Shown here in pieces: positions 47,315-57,087 of a stretch of 64,000 nt of DNA. The stretch is from Texcoconibacillus texcoconensis (GTDB lineage: Bacteria; Bacillota; Bacilli; Bacillales; Salisediminibacteriaceae), in NCBI RefSeq assembly GCF_014202575.1, contig NZ_JACHHB010000003.1, forward strand, positions 78,103 to 142,102. Reading direction: 5' to 3'. The translations under genes were made by a program, and so were the position numbers. A model generated the notes under the pieces. The model saw only the letters and a list, made by a program, of their open reading frames with translations. It did not search any database and had not been told where the DNA came from. Position 1 is the stretch's first letter. Every line of letters begins with the position of its first letter.

Positions 47315-48316
47315 CTATTCCTTGTAAAGGTACATGAGACGAGGTGTATCTGCTTGGTGCAGCCATTCATTCACAACAGCTGTTTGTGAATGAGTACCAA
47401 ATATTTCTTGAAGACCTGATGCAAATAAGCCTGGAATACCAAGGGAATCCCCATATTCAACAACTTGAATATCTCCCTTGCCAATGTTATCTCGCATATC
47501 TTCAACAACATCATCAAAATGGCCGAGTTCATCAACTAACCCTTCTCGTAATGCTTGTTGCCCACTGTAAATTCTTCCATCAGCTAATGCTAATACTTCT
47601 TCTCTTTCCATATCTCTTCCTTCTTCAATGACATCGACAAATTGTTCATACGATTCATCGACCATCTCTTGAAGGAGGTCCCGTTCGTCTTCTGTCATCT
47701 CGCGCGTTTGCGACATAATGTCTTTATGCTCACCACTTTTTATCACTTCTGACTCTATACCAAATTGATCGAAAAGCTCTGCGATATTAATCGATTGCAT
47801 AATGACACCTAGCGATCCTGTAATTGTCTGGTTGTGTGCGTATATTTTTTCAGCTGGGGCTGCTATATAATAGCCACCACTTGCTGCCATATTGCCCATT
47901 GACACGTACACTGGTTTATTATAAGATTCTTGAATTTCCACGACCTTATCGTGAATTTCATCGCTTTCCACAACCCCGCCACCTGGCGTGTTCACTTGTA
48001 GAATAATACCGTCTACATTCGCGTCCTCTGCAGCACTATCTAATTTTTCCATAAATCGTTGGTGATTGTATCCAGCACTTTGTAAAAAGCTTTGACCGTC
48101 ATACGTGCTTTGAATCACTCCGTTTAAATGAATAACAGCAATTTTTCCTTGGTGATTTCCTTCCTCAATCACTCGTTCTTCGAAAGGTTGATCTGCTGCT
48201 TCAAATAAATTCTCAAAGTTCGTTGTGGCAACTGCTGATATTGCACTTACAATTGCAGATAAAAATAACAATCCCGCAGCAATCACCAATGCAATCCATC
48301 GTTTTCCATTCATCAT
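47315..48316 (-). CDS. sppA: Signal peptide peptidase SppA
   Basis: Membrane-anchored serine protease that degrades released signal peptides and, in B. subtilis, confers lantibiotic resistance with YteJ. About 333 residues: membrane anchor near 6-30, S49 domain with nucleophile Ser in SMGNMAASGGYYIAAP (near residue 147) and the general-base Lys in EVIKSGEHKDIMS (near 199). Of three clustered ATGs the second is chosen, 9 bases from GGAGG; the first is only 3 bases away. Confidence 0.94.
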   Translation of the reverse strand: MMNGKRWIALVIAAGLLFLSAIVSAISAVATTNFENLFEAADQPFEERVIEEGNHQGKIAVIHLNGVIQSTYDGQSFLQSAGYNHQRFMEKLDSAAEDANVDGIILQVNTPGGGVVESDEIHDKVVEIQESYNKPVYVSMGNMAASGGYYIAAPAEKIYAHNQTITGSLGVIMQSINIAELFDQFGIESEVIKSGEHKDIMSQTREMTEDERDLLQEMVDESYEQFVDVIEEGRDMEREEVLALADGRIYSGQQALREGLVDELGHFDDVVEDMRDNIGKGDIQVVEYGDSLGIPGLFASGLQEIFGTHSQTAVVNEWLHQADTPRLMYLYKE

Positions 48317-48431
48317 TTTCATTGTCCTCCTTTTTACCGGCCATTTAAGATTTTATTTTGCACTTGCAGGAAAAAGCGTTTTCATAGCGAAAGTTTATCA
48401 TGTTAGCTATAAAGAAAGGAGCGTCTAAGGT

Positions 48432-49232
48432 ATGGGAAATTTCGATCGTAAAAATGTTTATTTGTTTTATAAAAAAACGCCTGAACTTATGCCCAAGATT
48501 GACCAACTTCATGAGCTTGGGAGAAAACAAGGTTTTCATCTCGTCGATGATTATCGTGACGCCAATATTATCGCCAGTGTTGGTGGAGACGCCTCGTTTC
48601 TCCAAGCAATTAGGAAAACAGGCTTTCAAGAAGATGCCTTGTATCTAGGAATTAATTCTGGACAATTAGGGTTCTATACTGATTTTGATATCGATAATAT
48701 TCAGAGGATACAAGAATCTATAGAAAACGATATGACTAAAGTTTTCCGTTATCCCGTGATTGAAGTGAACGTAGATGACCAAAAATCATTTTTTTGTATC
48801 AATGAATGCTCAATTCGCTCCAATATCATCAAGACATTTGCGATCGATGTATACATCGACGACTTACACTTTGAGACTTTCCGCGGCGATGGACTTGTTG
48901 TTTCAACACCGACTGGAAGTACCGCGTATAACAAATCGTTAAATGGCGCCGTCGTCGATCCTGATTTAGGCGCAATGCAATTAACCGAAATTTCTTCATT
49001 AAACAATAATGAATATCGGACACTCGGGTCACCTTTAATTTTAGGAGACCGTGAACTTCGCCTTAACATCGTTCAAAACGGAAACGACCATCCGATTATT
49101 AGTGCTGATAACGAAGCACTTCCTATAAGAAACTGTCATAAAGTTCGTATCAAACTTGCAGATAGACAGGTGAAAACCTTGAAATTAAAAGACAACTCAT
49201 TTTTTCACAAAGTTAAAAAAAGCTTCCTTTAA
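48432..49232 (+). CDS. nadK: NAD kinase (NadK2/PpnKB type) with GGDA motif
   Basis: Makes NADP from NAD and ATP. In 266 residues, close in sequence and length to B. subtilis YtdI (NadKB): SVGGDASFLQAI near 53-64, NECSIRSNIIKTF, FRGDGLVVSTPTGSTAYNKSLNGA (key motif TPTGSTAYNKS) and DNEAL. The nearly invariant GGDG is GGDA here (codon GCC). AAAGGAG lies upstream at 11 bases. Divergent from sppA. Confidence 0.93.
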   Translation: MGNFDRKNVYLFYKKTPELMPKIDQLHELGRKQGFHLVDDYRDANIIASVGGDASFLQAIRKTGFQEDALYLGINSGQLGFYTDFDIDNIQRIQESIENDMTKVFRYPVIEVNVDDQKSFFCINECSIRSNIIKTFAIDVYIDDLHFETFRGDGLVVSTPTGSTAYNKSLNGAVVDPDLGAMQLTEISSLNNNEYRTLGSPLILGDRELRLNIVQNGNDHPIISADNEALPIRNCHKVRIKLADRQVKTLKLKDNSFFHKVKKSFL

Positions 49233-49248
49233 TATTCTACCTGTTCTT

Positions 49249-49294
49249 GGCAACTTTCACAGAGGAAAATTTTCCAGTAAGAAAGTTGCCTTTT
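49249..49294 (+). terminator. Terminator after nadK
   Basis: Perfect 10-bp stem GGCAACTTTC/GAAAGTTGCC, with GGAAAATTTTCC in the loop, followed by T4. It lies between convergent nadK and the amidohydrolase gene. Confidence 0.85.
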
Positions 49295-50891
49295 ACCTAT
49301 CCAATTCATACATTATTGTATTATCAACGACGGTTTTCACAACTTGCGCTGTCAAAATATCATCTTCTTTAATATCAAAAAGGTCAACATCAAAGATCGT
49401 AAAGTCAGCTCGATAACCAGGGGCAATTTTTCCTTGGAGAGATTCCTCTGACACCGCCATTGCACTACCTCCTGTAAATAAACGAACGGCTTCAAAGCGA
49501 GTCAATTTTTCCTCCGGCAAATAACCTTCATGACTTTCATTCGGTTTTCGACGCGTAATGGCAGCATGAATACCTAAGCGAGGGTCTATTGGCTCAATGG
49601 GTGCATCAGAACCTCCAGCACATATTAAACCTGCCGAAAGCAGCCGCTTCCATGCAAATGCGTATGGTAGTCGCTCTCTACCCAACCGATCAATCACCCA
49701 CGGGAAATCACTGGCAACAAAGCGGGGTTGAATATCTAAAATAACGGAGAGTTTTTTCAATCTTTCTAATAAATCTTCTCGTACCACTTGCAAATGAATC
49801 AAACGATCGCGTACACCTTGAGTAGGAGGGTGTTCTTCTAATGCGGCAATGGATCGGTCAAGTGCTTCATCTCCAATCGTGTGAATGGCAACGGGCAATT
49901 GTTGCTCTCGTGCTCTTGATACGAGTGCTTTTAACTCATCTCCATCGTATATCGCAAGTCCCTGTGTATCGTTTGCATCACTATATGGTTCTGAAAGAAG
50001 CGCTGTACGTCCTCCTAACGCTCCATCTGCAAAAATCTTCATTGCACCTGTAGAAATAAATTCCGTTTGTTTCCCGAGCGAGAACCCTGCTTCTATAAGC
50101 TGATCTAGAACTTCATGGTGAACAAGTAAATTCGTTCGGAATTTTTTCGTTTTGCCATCAATTGTTTGTAAAAATGTTTCTAACATTTGCACACCGTCAC
50201 CGTAATGGTTTAAATCTTCTGTATGACCTCCAACAAACCCATGTGCGTACAGGTCATTTAAAGCACTACTCAAGGCGCGGTTTAAGTGATGATTACTCAC
50301 TTCAGGCATCGCTTCTCTAATGAGTGATTGCGCTTGATCATGAAATAAACCATTTAGCTGTCCTTTTTCATCTCGTTCAATTCTTCCTCCTGAGGGATCT
50401 TCGCATGCTTCATCAACCTTTGCGATATCTAGCGCTTTTGAATTGGCAATGAGCGCATGTCGACAAACACGGCTTAATACAAGTGGGTGATGCGGAGCGA
50501 TCTCATCAAGCTCTTCACGCTTAATCATTTTTCGGTCAGGAAAAAGGTTTTCATTCCATCCTTCACCAATGATCCACTCATCCTCCCCTGCAGTGACCAC
50601 TTTTTTTCTTAATACTTCTTTCATTTCTTCTGCCGAAGAGATCATCGAAAGATCAAGCCGGAGTAATTTCTCCCCATGCCCCATCATATGTAAGTGACTA
50701 TCAATAAATCCCGGAAACATTGTTGCACCTTGTAGCGGTTGCTCGGTGTCTATATGATCTTGATATTTCTCTCGTAATTCGCTCTCATCCCCAACGCTTA
50801 CGATTATACCTTCCTCAACAAATACTGCCTCTTTTAGGGCTTCTGGTGATTCCATCGTTCTTATTTTTCCACCATACCAAAGCGTTCCCAT
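49293..50891 (-). CDS. YtcJ-type metal-dependent amidohydrolase
   Basis: A 532-residue amidohydrolase of the AepA/YtcJ subgroup (amidohydrolase_3). HxH metal motif DSHLHMMGHG near 63-72, carboxylated-lysine candidate in GAMKIFADGALGGRT, His in HTIGDEALD and HLQVV, and final Asp in GGSDAPIEP. The start MGTLWYGGK is 8 bases after GGAGG; six extra codons upstream are rejected. Substrate unknown; no pathway partner is adjacent. Confidence 0.87.
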   Translation of the reverse strand: MGTLWYGGKIRTMESPEALKEAVFVEEGIIVSVGDESELREKYQDHIDTEQPLQGATMFPGFIDSHLHMMGHGEKLLRLDLSMISSAEEMKEVLRKKVVTAGEDEWIIGEGWNENLFPDRKMIKREELDEIAPHHPLVLSRVCRHALIANSKALDIAKVDEACEDPSGGRIERDEKGQLNGLFHDQAQSLIREAMPEVSNHHLNRALSSALNDLYAHGFVGGHTEDLNHYGDGVQMLETFLQTIDGKTKKFRTNLLVHHEVLDQLIEAGFSLGKQTEFISTGAMKIFADGALGGRTALLSEPYSDANDTQGLAIYDGDELKALVSRAREQQLPVAIHTIGDEALDRSIAALEEHPPTQGVRDRLIHLQVVREDLLERLKKLSVILDIQPRFVASDFPWVIDRLGRERLPYAFAWKRLLSAGLICAGGSDAPIEPIDPRLGIHAAITRRKPNESHEGYLPEEKLTRFEAVRLFTGGSAMAVSEESLQGKIAPGYRADFTIFDVDLFDIKEDDILTAQVVKTVVDNTIMYELDR

Positions 50892-51001
50892 CTCGGTTTC
50901 CTCCATCATTTTAAAGTTACTTACACTATCTTGACAAAAATCTTCAAATGAAGCAAGAAATCGTTAAAATATGTGCTCGGTTACCAGTTTTTTTGCAACA
51001 C

Positions 51002-51026
51002 AAAAAAGGGGTGCTTAAAGCACCCC
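51002..51026 (-). terminator. Terminator after the SASP gene
   Basis: Perfect 7-bp GC-rich stem GGGGTGC/GCACCCC, 5-nt loop, then six U (51002-51007), 17 bp past the stop. Confidence 0.95.
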
Positions 51027-51043
51027 CTAGCCATCATATTCAA

Positions 51044-51247
51044 TTATTGTTGGTGTCCATTGAATTGTTGTTCAGCTGTTTGAACAAGGCGCTTTGTGAT
51101 TTCGCCACCAACTGAACCATTTGCGCGGGAAGTTGCATCTGCACCAAGAGAAACTCCAAACTCTTGAGCAATCTCTGTTTTCATTTGGTCTAGTGCTTGT
51201 TGAACGCCAGGTACAACGAGTTGGTTTGAACTGTTGTTGTTAGCCAT
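51044..51247 (-). CDS. sspA: Alpha/beta-type small acid-soluble spore protein
   Basis: A 67-residue SASP that coats and protects spore [29 protein letters not shown] carries the two family signatures (GPR cleavage site region EFGVSLG, and [12 protein letters not shown]). [14 protein letters not shown] is a typical start, with GGAGGTG 6 bases upstream. The letter sspA versus sspB/C/D cannot be settled without other paralogues; the locus matches B. subtilis sspA next to thiI. Confidence 0.95.
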   Translation of the reverse strand: MANNNSSNQLVVPGVQQALDQMKTEIAQEFGVSLGADATSRANGSVGGEITKRLVQTAEQQFNGHQQ

Positions 51248-51277
51248 GACTTTCACCTCCCTTCCGTTGTACACCTA

Positions 51278-51306
51278 GAGTGTGTACGAGAAAGGGATGT
51301 GATACA
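51278..51306 (-). promoter_or_regulatory. Sigma-G-like promoter of the SASP gene
   Basis: Minus-strand TGTATC (51301-51306) and CACACTC (51278-51284), 16 bp apart, resemble sigma-G elements TGAATA and CATACTA. The -10 is then about 30 bp before the start codon, as in other ssp genes. Confidence 0.4.
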
Positions 51307-51337
51307 AAAAATTTGATGGTAAAGTTATGAAATCATA

Positions 51338-52546
51338 TTAAAATAAATCTTCGACCGATGCGTCACTTTCTAGTGTTCCATCAATTTCTTTCGTTTCAAC
51401 ACCTTGAACGGCCTCTTCAACCATTTTCTCGATATCTAAACTCTCTTCAAATGCCGCAGCTCGATCGCGTTTCGGCTTTGTTTTCGTTTGTGGAGGTAAA
51501 AAGATTGTACAACAGTCTTCATAAGGCAATATAGAAATATCATACGTATTGATTTTTTGCGCAATGTCGATCACTTCGTTTTTATCCATTGTTACAAGTG
51601 GGCGTAAAACCGGTAGTGTTGTCACTTCCGTAATCGTGTGCATGCTTTCCAACGTTTGACTCGCTACTTGCCCTAAACTTTCCCCATTCGCAATTGCTAA
51701 CGCCTCTTTTTCTCCAGCTAGGCGTTCAGTAATCCGCATCATCATTCGTCGCATAATCGTCATTTCGTAATGGTCCGGTACTTTTTCATGAATCGTCTTT
51801 TGCGCCTCTGTGAAAGGAACGATGTGTAAGCGAATCGGTCCACCATACTCTGTTAAAATGCTCGTTAAATCTTCAACTTTTTGACGCGCTCGCTCGTTTG
51901 TAAAAGGCGGGCTATGAAAGTGAACCGCTTCAATTTCGACGCCTCTTTTCATCGCTAAATATCCAGCAACAGGGCTATCAATTCCACCTGAGAGCATGAG
52001 CATCACCTTACCACCTGAACCTACAGGTAATCCACCAGCTCCTTTTTCTTCACCACACATAATGTAAGTCGCATCTTTACGAACTTCTACGACCAATTCC
52101 ACGTCAGGGTTATGAACATCGACAGTAATCGATTCAGTATTTCGGAGTAAATAAGCACCGATATCTTTATTTAACGTTTGTGAATCTTTGGGAAATTGCT
52201 TAAAAGCACGCCTTGCCGACACTTTAAATGTCCCTACCTCATTTGGTAATGACTTTCTTAATGCAGCAAGCGCCGTTTCACAAATATCTTCTTCATTTGA
52301 CGCAGATTTAAGCGCAAAACTAAAAGATTGAATTCCAAAAACATTTCTTAACTTGTTTGATATCGCTTCTGGATCCTCACCATTCAATGTAATAAACATT
52401 CGCCCATGTGTTCGATTCACTTTCGCATTCGGGAAGTCTCGTAACATGTGACGAATATTCCTTTGAAGTTGTAGCTCAAAATCTTTTCGGTTTTTCCCTT
52501 TTAAGGCTAACTCTGCGTATCGAATTAACAGATGATTGTATTCCAT
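51338..52546 (-). CDS. thiI: tRNA 4-thiouridine synthetase ThiI
   Basis: Thiolates tRNA at U8 with sulfur from a cysteine desulfurase. In 402 residues: N-terminal ferredoxin-like domain (1-60), THUMP (61-165), and PP-loop ATPase with SGGIDS at 186-191; Cys residues in [11 protein letters not shown] (near 343) are at the catalytic disulfide position. There is no C-terminal rhodanese domain, as in B. subtilis. It starts one base after the nifZ stop, so coupling is likely. Confidence 0.96.
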   Translation of the reverse strand: MEYNHLLIRYAELALKGKNRKDFELQLQRNIRHMLRDFPNAKVNRTHGRMFITLNGEDPEAISNKLRNVFGIQSFSFALKSASNEEDICETALAALRKSLPNEVGTFKVSARRAFKQFPKDSQTLNKDIGAYLLRNTESITVDVHNPDVELVVEVRKDATYIMCGEEKGAGGLPVGSGGKVMLMLSGGIDSPVAGYLAMKRGVEIEAVHFHSPPFTNERARQKVEDLTSILTEYGGPIRLHIVPFTEAQKTIHEKVPDHYEMTIMRRMMMRITERLAGEKEALAIANGESLGQVASQTLESMHTITEVTTLPVLRPLVTMDKNEVIDIAQKINTYDISILPYEDCCTIFLPPQTKTKPKRDRAAAFEESLDIEKMVEEAVQGVETKEIDGTLESDASVEDLF

Positions 52547-53689
52547 TTATATATTCACCACTTCCAATAGTTCTGGGATCACACGATTGAGCGTTGTGAT
52601 CAATGTATTCGCTTCTTCTTCCGTATTGTCATATGACAAACTGACACGAATACCACTTTTCGCTAATTCCTCATCACGGAACGTTTCTTGCAATACTCGG
52701 CTCGGTTCTGACTGTTTCGAAGAACAAGCTGATTTTGTAGAAACATAAATACCTTCTTCAGCGAGCGCTTGTACAAGCACTTCAGGTTTTAAACCAGGCA
52801 CGGAAAAATGAATGATATGTGGCGCACCATCTTCCATTGAATTCACATGCGTACCATGAATTTCTCGCACCGCATTTACAATCATCCCCTGTAACTGCTT
52901 GATTTTTTCAGTTTTATTTTGCTGATTTTCCAATGTCAATCTTAGCGCCTTAGCAAGTGAAACAGCTCCTGCGATATTTTCGGTTCCCGCCCGATGACGA
53001 AGCTCTTGACTACCTCCGTGAAGAAGTGGATCAATCCAAATCCCTTCGCGGAGGTAAAGGAAGCCTGTCCCTTTTAAACCGTGAAATTTATGTCCTGACA
53101 CGGTGCATAAATCAATACCACTTCCCTTAAAAGGAAGTGAAACTTTCCCTATTCCTTGAACGTGATCGACGTGGAAAAGCACTTTTGGGTAGTCGGCCAA
53201 TAAACGACCAACTTCTTGAATCGGGTTCACAGTACCGAGTTCATTGTTGACATGAATAAGCGAAACGAGAATCGTGTCTTCACGTAAGGCTTCTTTTACT
53301 TTTTGCACAGACACCGCTCCTGTTTTATCAACAGGTAAATAAGTCACCTCAAAGCCTTGACCTTCAAGGTATTGAAACGCCTCATAAACGGAAGGGTGTT
53401 CGACTTTCGTCGTAATCAAGTGTCGTCCGCGGTTACGATAACGAAAAGCCGTTCCCTTAATGGCTAAATTGTTCCCTTCTGTTCCACCAGATGTAAATAA
53501 AATTTCTTTACTCTTGACACCTAAAAGTGAAGAAACCGCTTCGCGTGCTTGTGTTATTAAACGCTCTGCTTGTCTACCAAGAGGATGTAAAGAGGAAGGA
53601 TTGCCTATATACTGTTGGACAACTTTCGTATACGTTTCAACAACGTCTTTATAAGGTTGAGTCGTCGCACTATTATCGAAATAAATCAT
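52547..53689 (-). CDS. nifZ: Cysteine desulfurase NifZ, sulfur donor for ThiI
   Basis: PLP enzyme that passes cysteine sulfur to ThiI. In 380 residues: PLP contact FTSGGTEGNNLAI near 67-79, His-x in VEHPSV, PLP lysine in SGHKFHGLKGTG near 198, and mobile-loop Cys in TKSACSSKQSEPS near 321. The start MIYFDNSATT is typical for the family and has AAAGGAG 9 bases upstream; 16 extra codons are rejected. Tight pairing with thiI supports the dedicated role known in B. subtilis. Confidence 0.94.
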   Translation of the reverse strand: MIYFDNSATTQPYKDVVETYTKVVQQYIGNPSSLHPLGRQAERLITQAREAVSSLLGVKSKEILFTSGGTEGNNLAIKGTAFRYRNRGRHLITTKVEHPSVYEAFQYLEGQGFEVTYLPVDKTGAVSVQKVKEALREDTILVSLIHVNNELGTVNPIQEVGRLLADYPKVLFHVDHVQGIGKVSLPFKGSGIDLCTVSGHKFHGLKGTGFLYLREGIWIDPLLHGGSQELRHRAGTENIAGAVSLAKALRLTLENQQNKTEKIKQLQGMIVNAVREIHGTHVNSMEDGAPHIIHFSVPGLKPEVLVQALAEEGIYVSTKSACSSKQSEPSRVLQETFRDEELAKSGIRVSLSYDNTEEEANTLITTLNRVIPELLEVVNI

Positions 53690-53906
53690 TTCAAATGACT
53701 CCTTTAATCGTTCATCTGCATCATATGATGGTACCACATTTCAAAAAGAAAAAAAATCAAAATATATTTAGACAAAGGAAAGGTTGCCCTCTAAAACAGC
53801 TCTCACTCCCCTTGATGATGCATGGAAATAAAGAACTTCGAGACCAACCTTTAACACTTATATTAGTATAGCGCTTTTGTTATTGTCAGCATACTTACGG
53901 TCAACT

Positions 53907-54281
53907 TTACTTTTGTAAAACATTTAATAAATCATCGATTGAGGCCTGTCCATCAGGAGCAATATGATGAACATCTTCTCTTTGAATACCGCTCTCAGAT
54001 ATCCGATCGAGATCTCGCTTTTCATCTTGTTCATGATTAGAAGCAGAAGTCTCCTTTACCCTACTGCTTTCCTCCTTCTCTTGTTGGCCGCCATCTCGGT
54101 GTTGTAAAGAACCATCATCAGCTAGAGATTCATTAAACTCTTCACTTTCAAAATCCGATATCGTTTTATCGTGAGTCAGATTTGCTTCTTCCGAAGGCTG
54201 AAAGATGATAAATAAAGCAACGCCCCAAATTCCGAGGCAAACGACAGCTGTCGAAAGAAGGAGGAGAAAATGTTTTTTCAC
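53907..54281 (-). CDS. Membrane-anchored acidic protein, unknown
   Basis: A 124-residue protein with an N-terminal hydrophobic segment (about 4-28) acting as anchor or uncleaved signal, then a low-complexity, strongly acidic and Ser/Gln/His-rich region (30-105), ending in ASIDDLLNVLQK. No Cys at a lipobox position. It lies between ezrA and nifZ on the same strand; AAATTTAGGTG precedes the start. Family not recognised. Confidence 0.65.
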   Translation of the reverse strand: MKKHFLLLLSTAVVCLGIWGVALFIIFQPSEEANLTHDKTISDFESEEFNESLADDGSLQHRDGGQQEKEESSRVKETSASNHEQDEKRDLDRISESGIQREDVHHIAPDGQASIDDLLNVLQK

Positions 54282-54354
54282 CTAAATTTCCTCCTTGAAA
54301 TCATTGTGTATCTTCTTAAGAATTCACGTTGTTCACATTAACTTCAAGTGAATC

Positions 54355-56052
54355 CTATTGATATACATGCTCTTGCAACCCTTCATCTACTTTTGATAAT
54401 ACATGGGCGTCGAATGGTTCTATCGCTTTTACAGCTACTTCTAACGCTTCATCATATTGAAAATTTCGAAAGCATTCTTCAGCCTGTAATAATTTAATGT
54501 TTAATTCATCATTTCGGCTTCTGTAACGATTTCCATATTGAATCACTCTTTCAACGAGGTTTGCTTTTTCTATCGTATCATAGAGTAAGTCGAGACAGTG
54601 TTCAATGTGTTCACTGGCTTCTTTCACATAATAAGACACTTCTTCCATTGATAACGGCGTCTCATCTAACTTTTCATTGGCCGACATAAGAGATTTTTCC
54701 CCTTCCTGAATCGCCTCTAGAAGCTTTTGAGGAACACCTGGAACATTACTTTTTTGTAACTCACGTTGGCCATGAAATAACTTTTGCTTTAACTCAGCCA
54801 ATGTCTCTTTCGCTTGAATTTCATCACTTCTTAAAGAACGAATACTATCCAAGGCTTCTTGAACCTGATTTTCACAAGAAGTAACTTCAGAGGCAAAATC
54901 ATAAACCATCGCTTTCAAAGCTGTAAACGATTGCTTGCGCTTCTCAATAGAATCTTCTATAACAGAACGTTGGTTTTTTAACTCCTTCAACCACTTCTCA
55001 ACTTTTAATTGCTGTTTCACAGCTTCATCAGGCAAATGATAATTCATTTTCACTTCTTCCATCTCTTCATCTAAAGAATCAAAATTAGTTTCCAACTTCT
55101 CAACTCGTTGATAAAGTTTCGGAAAATCCCTTTCAACGTACTGCCTGGACAATGCTTCTTCTTCTAATTTTTCATATATATTTTCAATTTCTTGTTCAAT
55201 ATGTTCTAACGGCTCGCGGACTTCTTCCATCCGTAAATGATCGAGTAAAGGTAGTAAAGCCATTAAGCGACGACGCATTTCAGGTACTTGCAACGCAAAC
55301 GAAAAATGGGCTAAATGATATCCAGATTCCTCCATTTCATGTAACCCTGATTCTAGTTCTTGTAGTTGACCTGGAATATCCGTTTCGATTTTCACGTGCA
55401 GTTTTGGGATTTCCTCTATCAACTCATTTACTTGAGAAATGTTTTCCTGTAACTGTAAAAGAATGTCCCGAGCTTGAAAATAGTTTCCTTCTTCAGTTTC
55501 ATATTCAAACTCACGAAACTTTGCTCCCATCTCTTCAAGGGTCCGCTCTAATGCATGCCCTGCTTGACCGAGTGCCCCTTTTTGCATCCAGAGGCGTTTT
55601 TTTGTTTCATGGTATGTATGTTTAACATCTTCGATTTCATTTCTGTTCTGTTCTTCACTGTTAACAAGATCATTAATTTCAGTCAACATATCAGAGATCC
55701 TGTTCTCAATGATGTCTAACTCTTTTTCTATATTGCTTATATAACGCTTCGCTTTTTGAAATCGATATTTATTTGTTAATTCTTCGACATCAAAAAGTTT
55801 TTCTTCAATGTCAGGAAGCTGCTTTGCGAGAATATCATCCCATTCTTCACGCCAAGATTCAAACCGCTCCTCTGTCTCACCTGAAATATGTAACCCTTTA
55901 ATTTTTGCAATTTCATCGCTTACAGGGCGATTCATGATTTCCGTTTTCCACGTCTCTAATCGGTCAATGTTCCCATAAACTTTGCGTCTTGACCAAGTTG
56001 TGAAACTAACAAAAGCAATGAGCGCAACGATGACAAATGACAACACGTACAT
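54355..56052 (-). CDS. ezrA: Septation ring formation regulator EzrA
   Basis: Membrane-bound regulator that prevents extra FtsZ rings and shuttles cell-wall machinery. In 565 residues: one N-terminal membrane segment (about 3-20), followed by spectrin-like coiled coils to the end. The C-terminal patch YGNRYRSRNDEL near 525 matches the conserved QNR patch that interacts with FtsZ. The start MYVLSFVIV follows GGAGGAGG by 6 bases; a longer frame upstream is unsupported. Confidence 0.95.
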   Translation of the reverse strand: MYVLSFVIVALIAFVSFTTWSRRKVYGNIDRLETWKTEIMNRPVSDEIAKIKGLHISGETEERFESWREEWDDILAKQLPDIEEKLFDVEELTNKYRFQKAKRYISNIEKELDIIENRISDMLTEINDLVNSEEQNRNEIEDVKHTYHETKKRLWMQKGALGQAGHALERTLEEMGAKFREFEYETEEGNYFQARDILLQLQENISQVNELIEEIPKLHVKIETDIPGQLQELESGLHEMEESGYHLAHFSFALQVPEMRRRLMALLPLLDHLRMEEVREPLEHIEQEIENIYEKLEEEALSRQYVERDFPKLYQRVEKLETNFDSLDEEMEEVKMNYHLPDEAVKQQLKVEKWLKELKNQRSVIEDSIEKRKQSFTALKAMVYDFASEVTSCENQVQEALDSIRSLRSDEIQAKETLAELKQKLFHGQRELQKSNVPGVPQKLLEAIQEGEKSLMSANEKLDETPLSMEEVSYYVKEASEHIEHCLDLLYDTIEKANLVERVIQYGNRYRSRNDELNIKLLQAEECFRNFQYDEALEVAVKAIEPFDAHVLSKVDEGLQEHVYQ

Positions 56053-56246
56053 ATTGGGCCTCCTCCCGCAACTTGATTCTTGTTGTATTGACACGTAAAC
56101 AAAATATGTATAATTTAGAATTAATTTATGAAATAGAAAATGTAAACTTCCTTATATAATATCATGGAAACAATCGAAATTGAGAGGGTTTTGTCAATAT
56201 TTTTAGTGATTTTCAAAATTTCTCAAGCTGAAAGGGATGACAGTTT

Positions 56247-57083
56247 ATGTTCTTCGACGCTCATGTACATACGCCATTTTGCCCACACGGTTCAACTGAC
56301 CCTCTAGAAGCATATGTCGAAAAGGCGATAGAAAATGGTTATAAAGGGATCAGCTTTACTGAACACGCCCCCTTACCAATTGGTTTTACCGATCCTGTCC
56401 CTGAACAAGATAGCGCACTTAGACTAGAGAAACTTCCAGATTATCTAAAAGCGGTCGATGAATTAAAAAAGAATTATCAGGGTACGATTGACATTCGGAC
56501 TGGGTTAGAAGTTGACTTTATTGAAGGGTTTGAACGTTCGACACGAACGTTTCTCAATCAATGGGGACAATATTTAGATGATGCCATTTTATCCGTCCAC
56601 TTTCTTAAAAGTACAAATGACCGTTATATCTGTCTTGATTACAACCATGAATCCTTTCAACAACTCGTTGATGATTTTGGCAGTGTCGAAGCTGTTTACG
56701 AGAAATATTTTGAAACGGTCCGCAAATCCATTCGCACTGACTTAGGCAAATACAAACCAAAGCGTATCGGCCACCTTACACTCGTACGAAAATTCCATCG
56801 CCGTTTCCCTGTCATGGATTCGGCCATGCAAGGTGCGTTCGATTTACTCCCAATTATATCTGAATTTAATATGGAAATAGACGCAAACGGTGCAGGCGTC
56901 AACAAAAAGGATTGCTTAGAACCTTATCCACCACTTGAAGTCATTCGTCAGGCAAATGATTTGAAGATTCCAATCGTCTACGGATCCGATGCCCATGTTG
57001 CATCAGCTATTGCGCAAAAACCAAATGCTCTATTCGAGATTGATGGATTAGATTTTTCTAAACCTGAACCCTATTCTACTTAA
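56247..57083 (+). CDS. hisJ: Histidinol-phosphatase HisJ (PHP family)
   Basis: Dephosphorylates histidinol phosphate in histidine synthesis. The 278-residue PHP-domain protein has metal ligands in FDAHVHTPFCPHG (His6, His8), FTEHAPLP near 38-45, GLEVDFIEG (Glu) near 87, SVHF near 116, RIGHLTLVRKF near 175 and GSDAHV near 248. AAAGGGATG precedes the ATG. Other his genes are elsewhere, as in B. subtilis. Divergent from ezrA. Confidence 0.93.
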   Translation: MFFDAHVHTPFCPHGSTDPLEAYVEKAIENGYKGISFTEHAPLPIGFTDPVPEQDSALRLEKLPDYLKAVDELKKNYQGTIDIRTGLEVDFIEGFERSTRTFLNQWGQYLDDAILSVHFLKSTNDRYICLDYNHESFQQLVDDFGSVEAVYEKYFETVRKSIRTDLGKYKPKRIGHLTLVRKFHRRFPVMDSAMQGAFDLLPIISEFNMEIDANGAGVNKKDCLEPYPPLEVIRQANDLKIPIVYGSDAHVASAIAQKPNALFEIDGLDFSKPEPYST

Positions 57084-57087
57084 TGAT

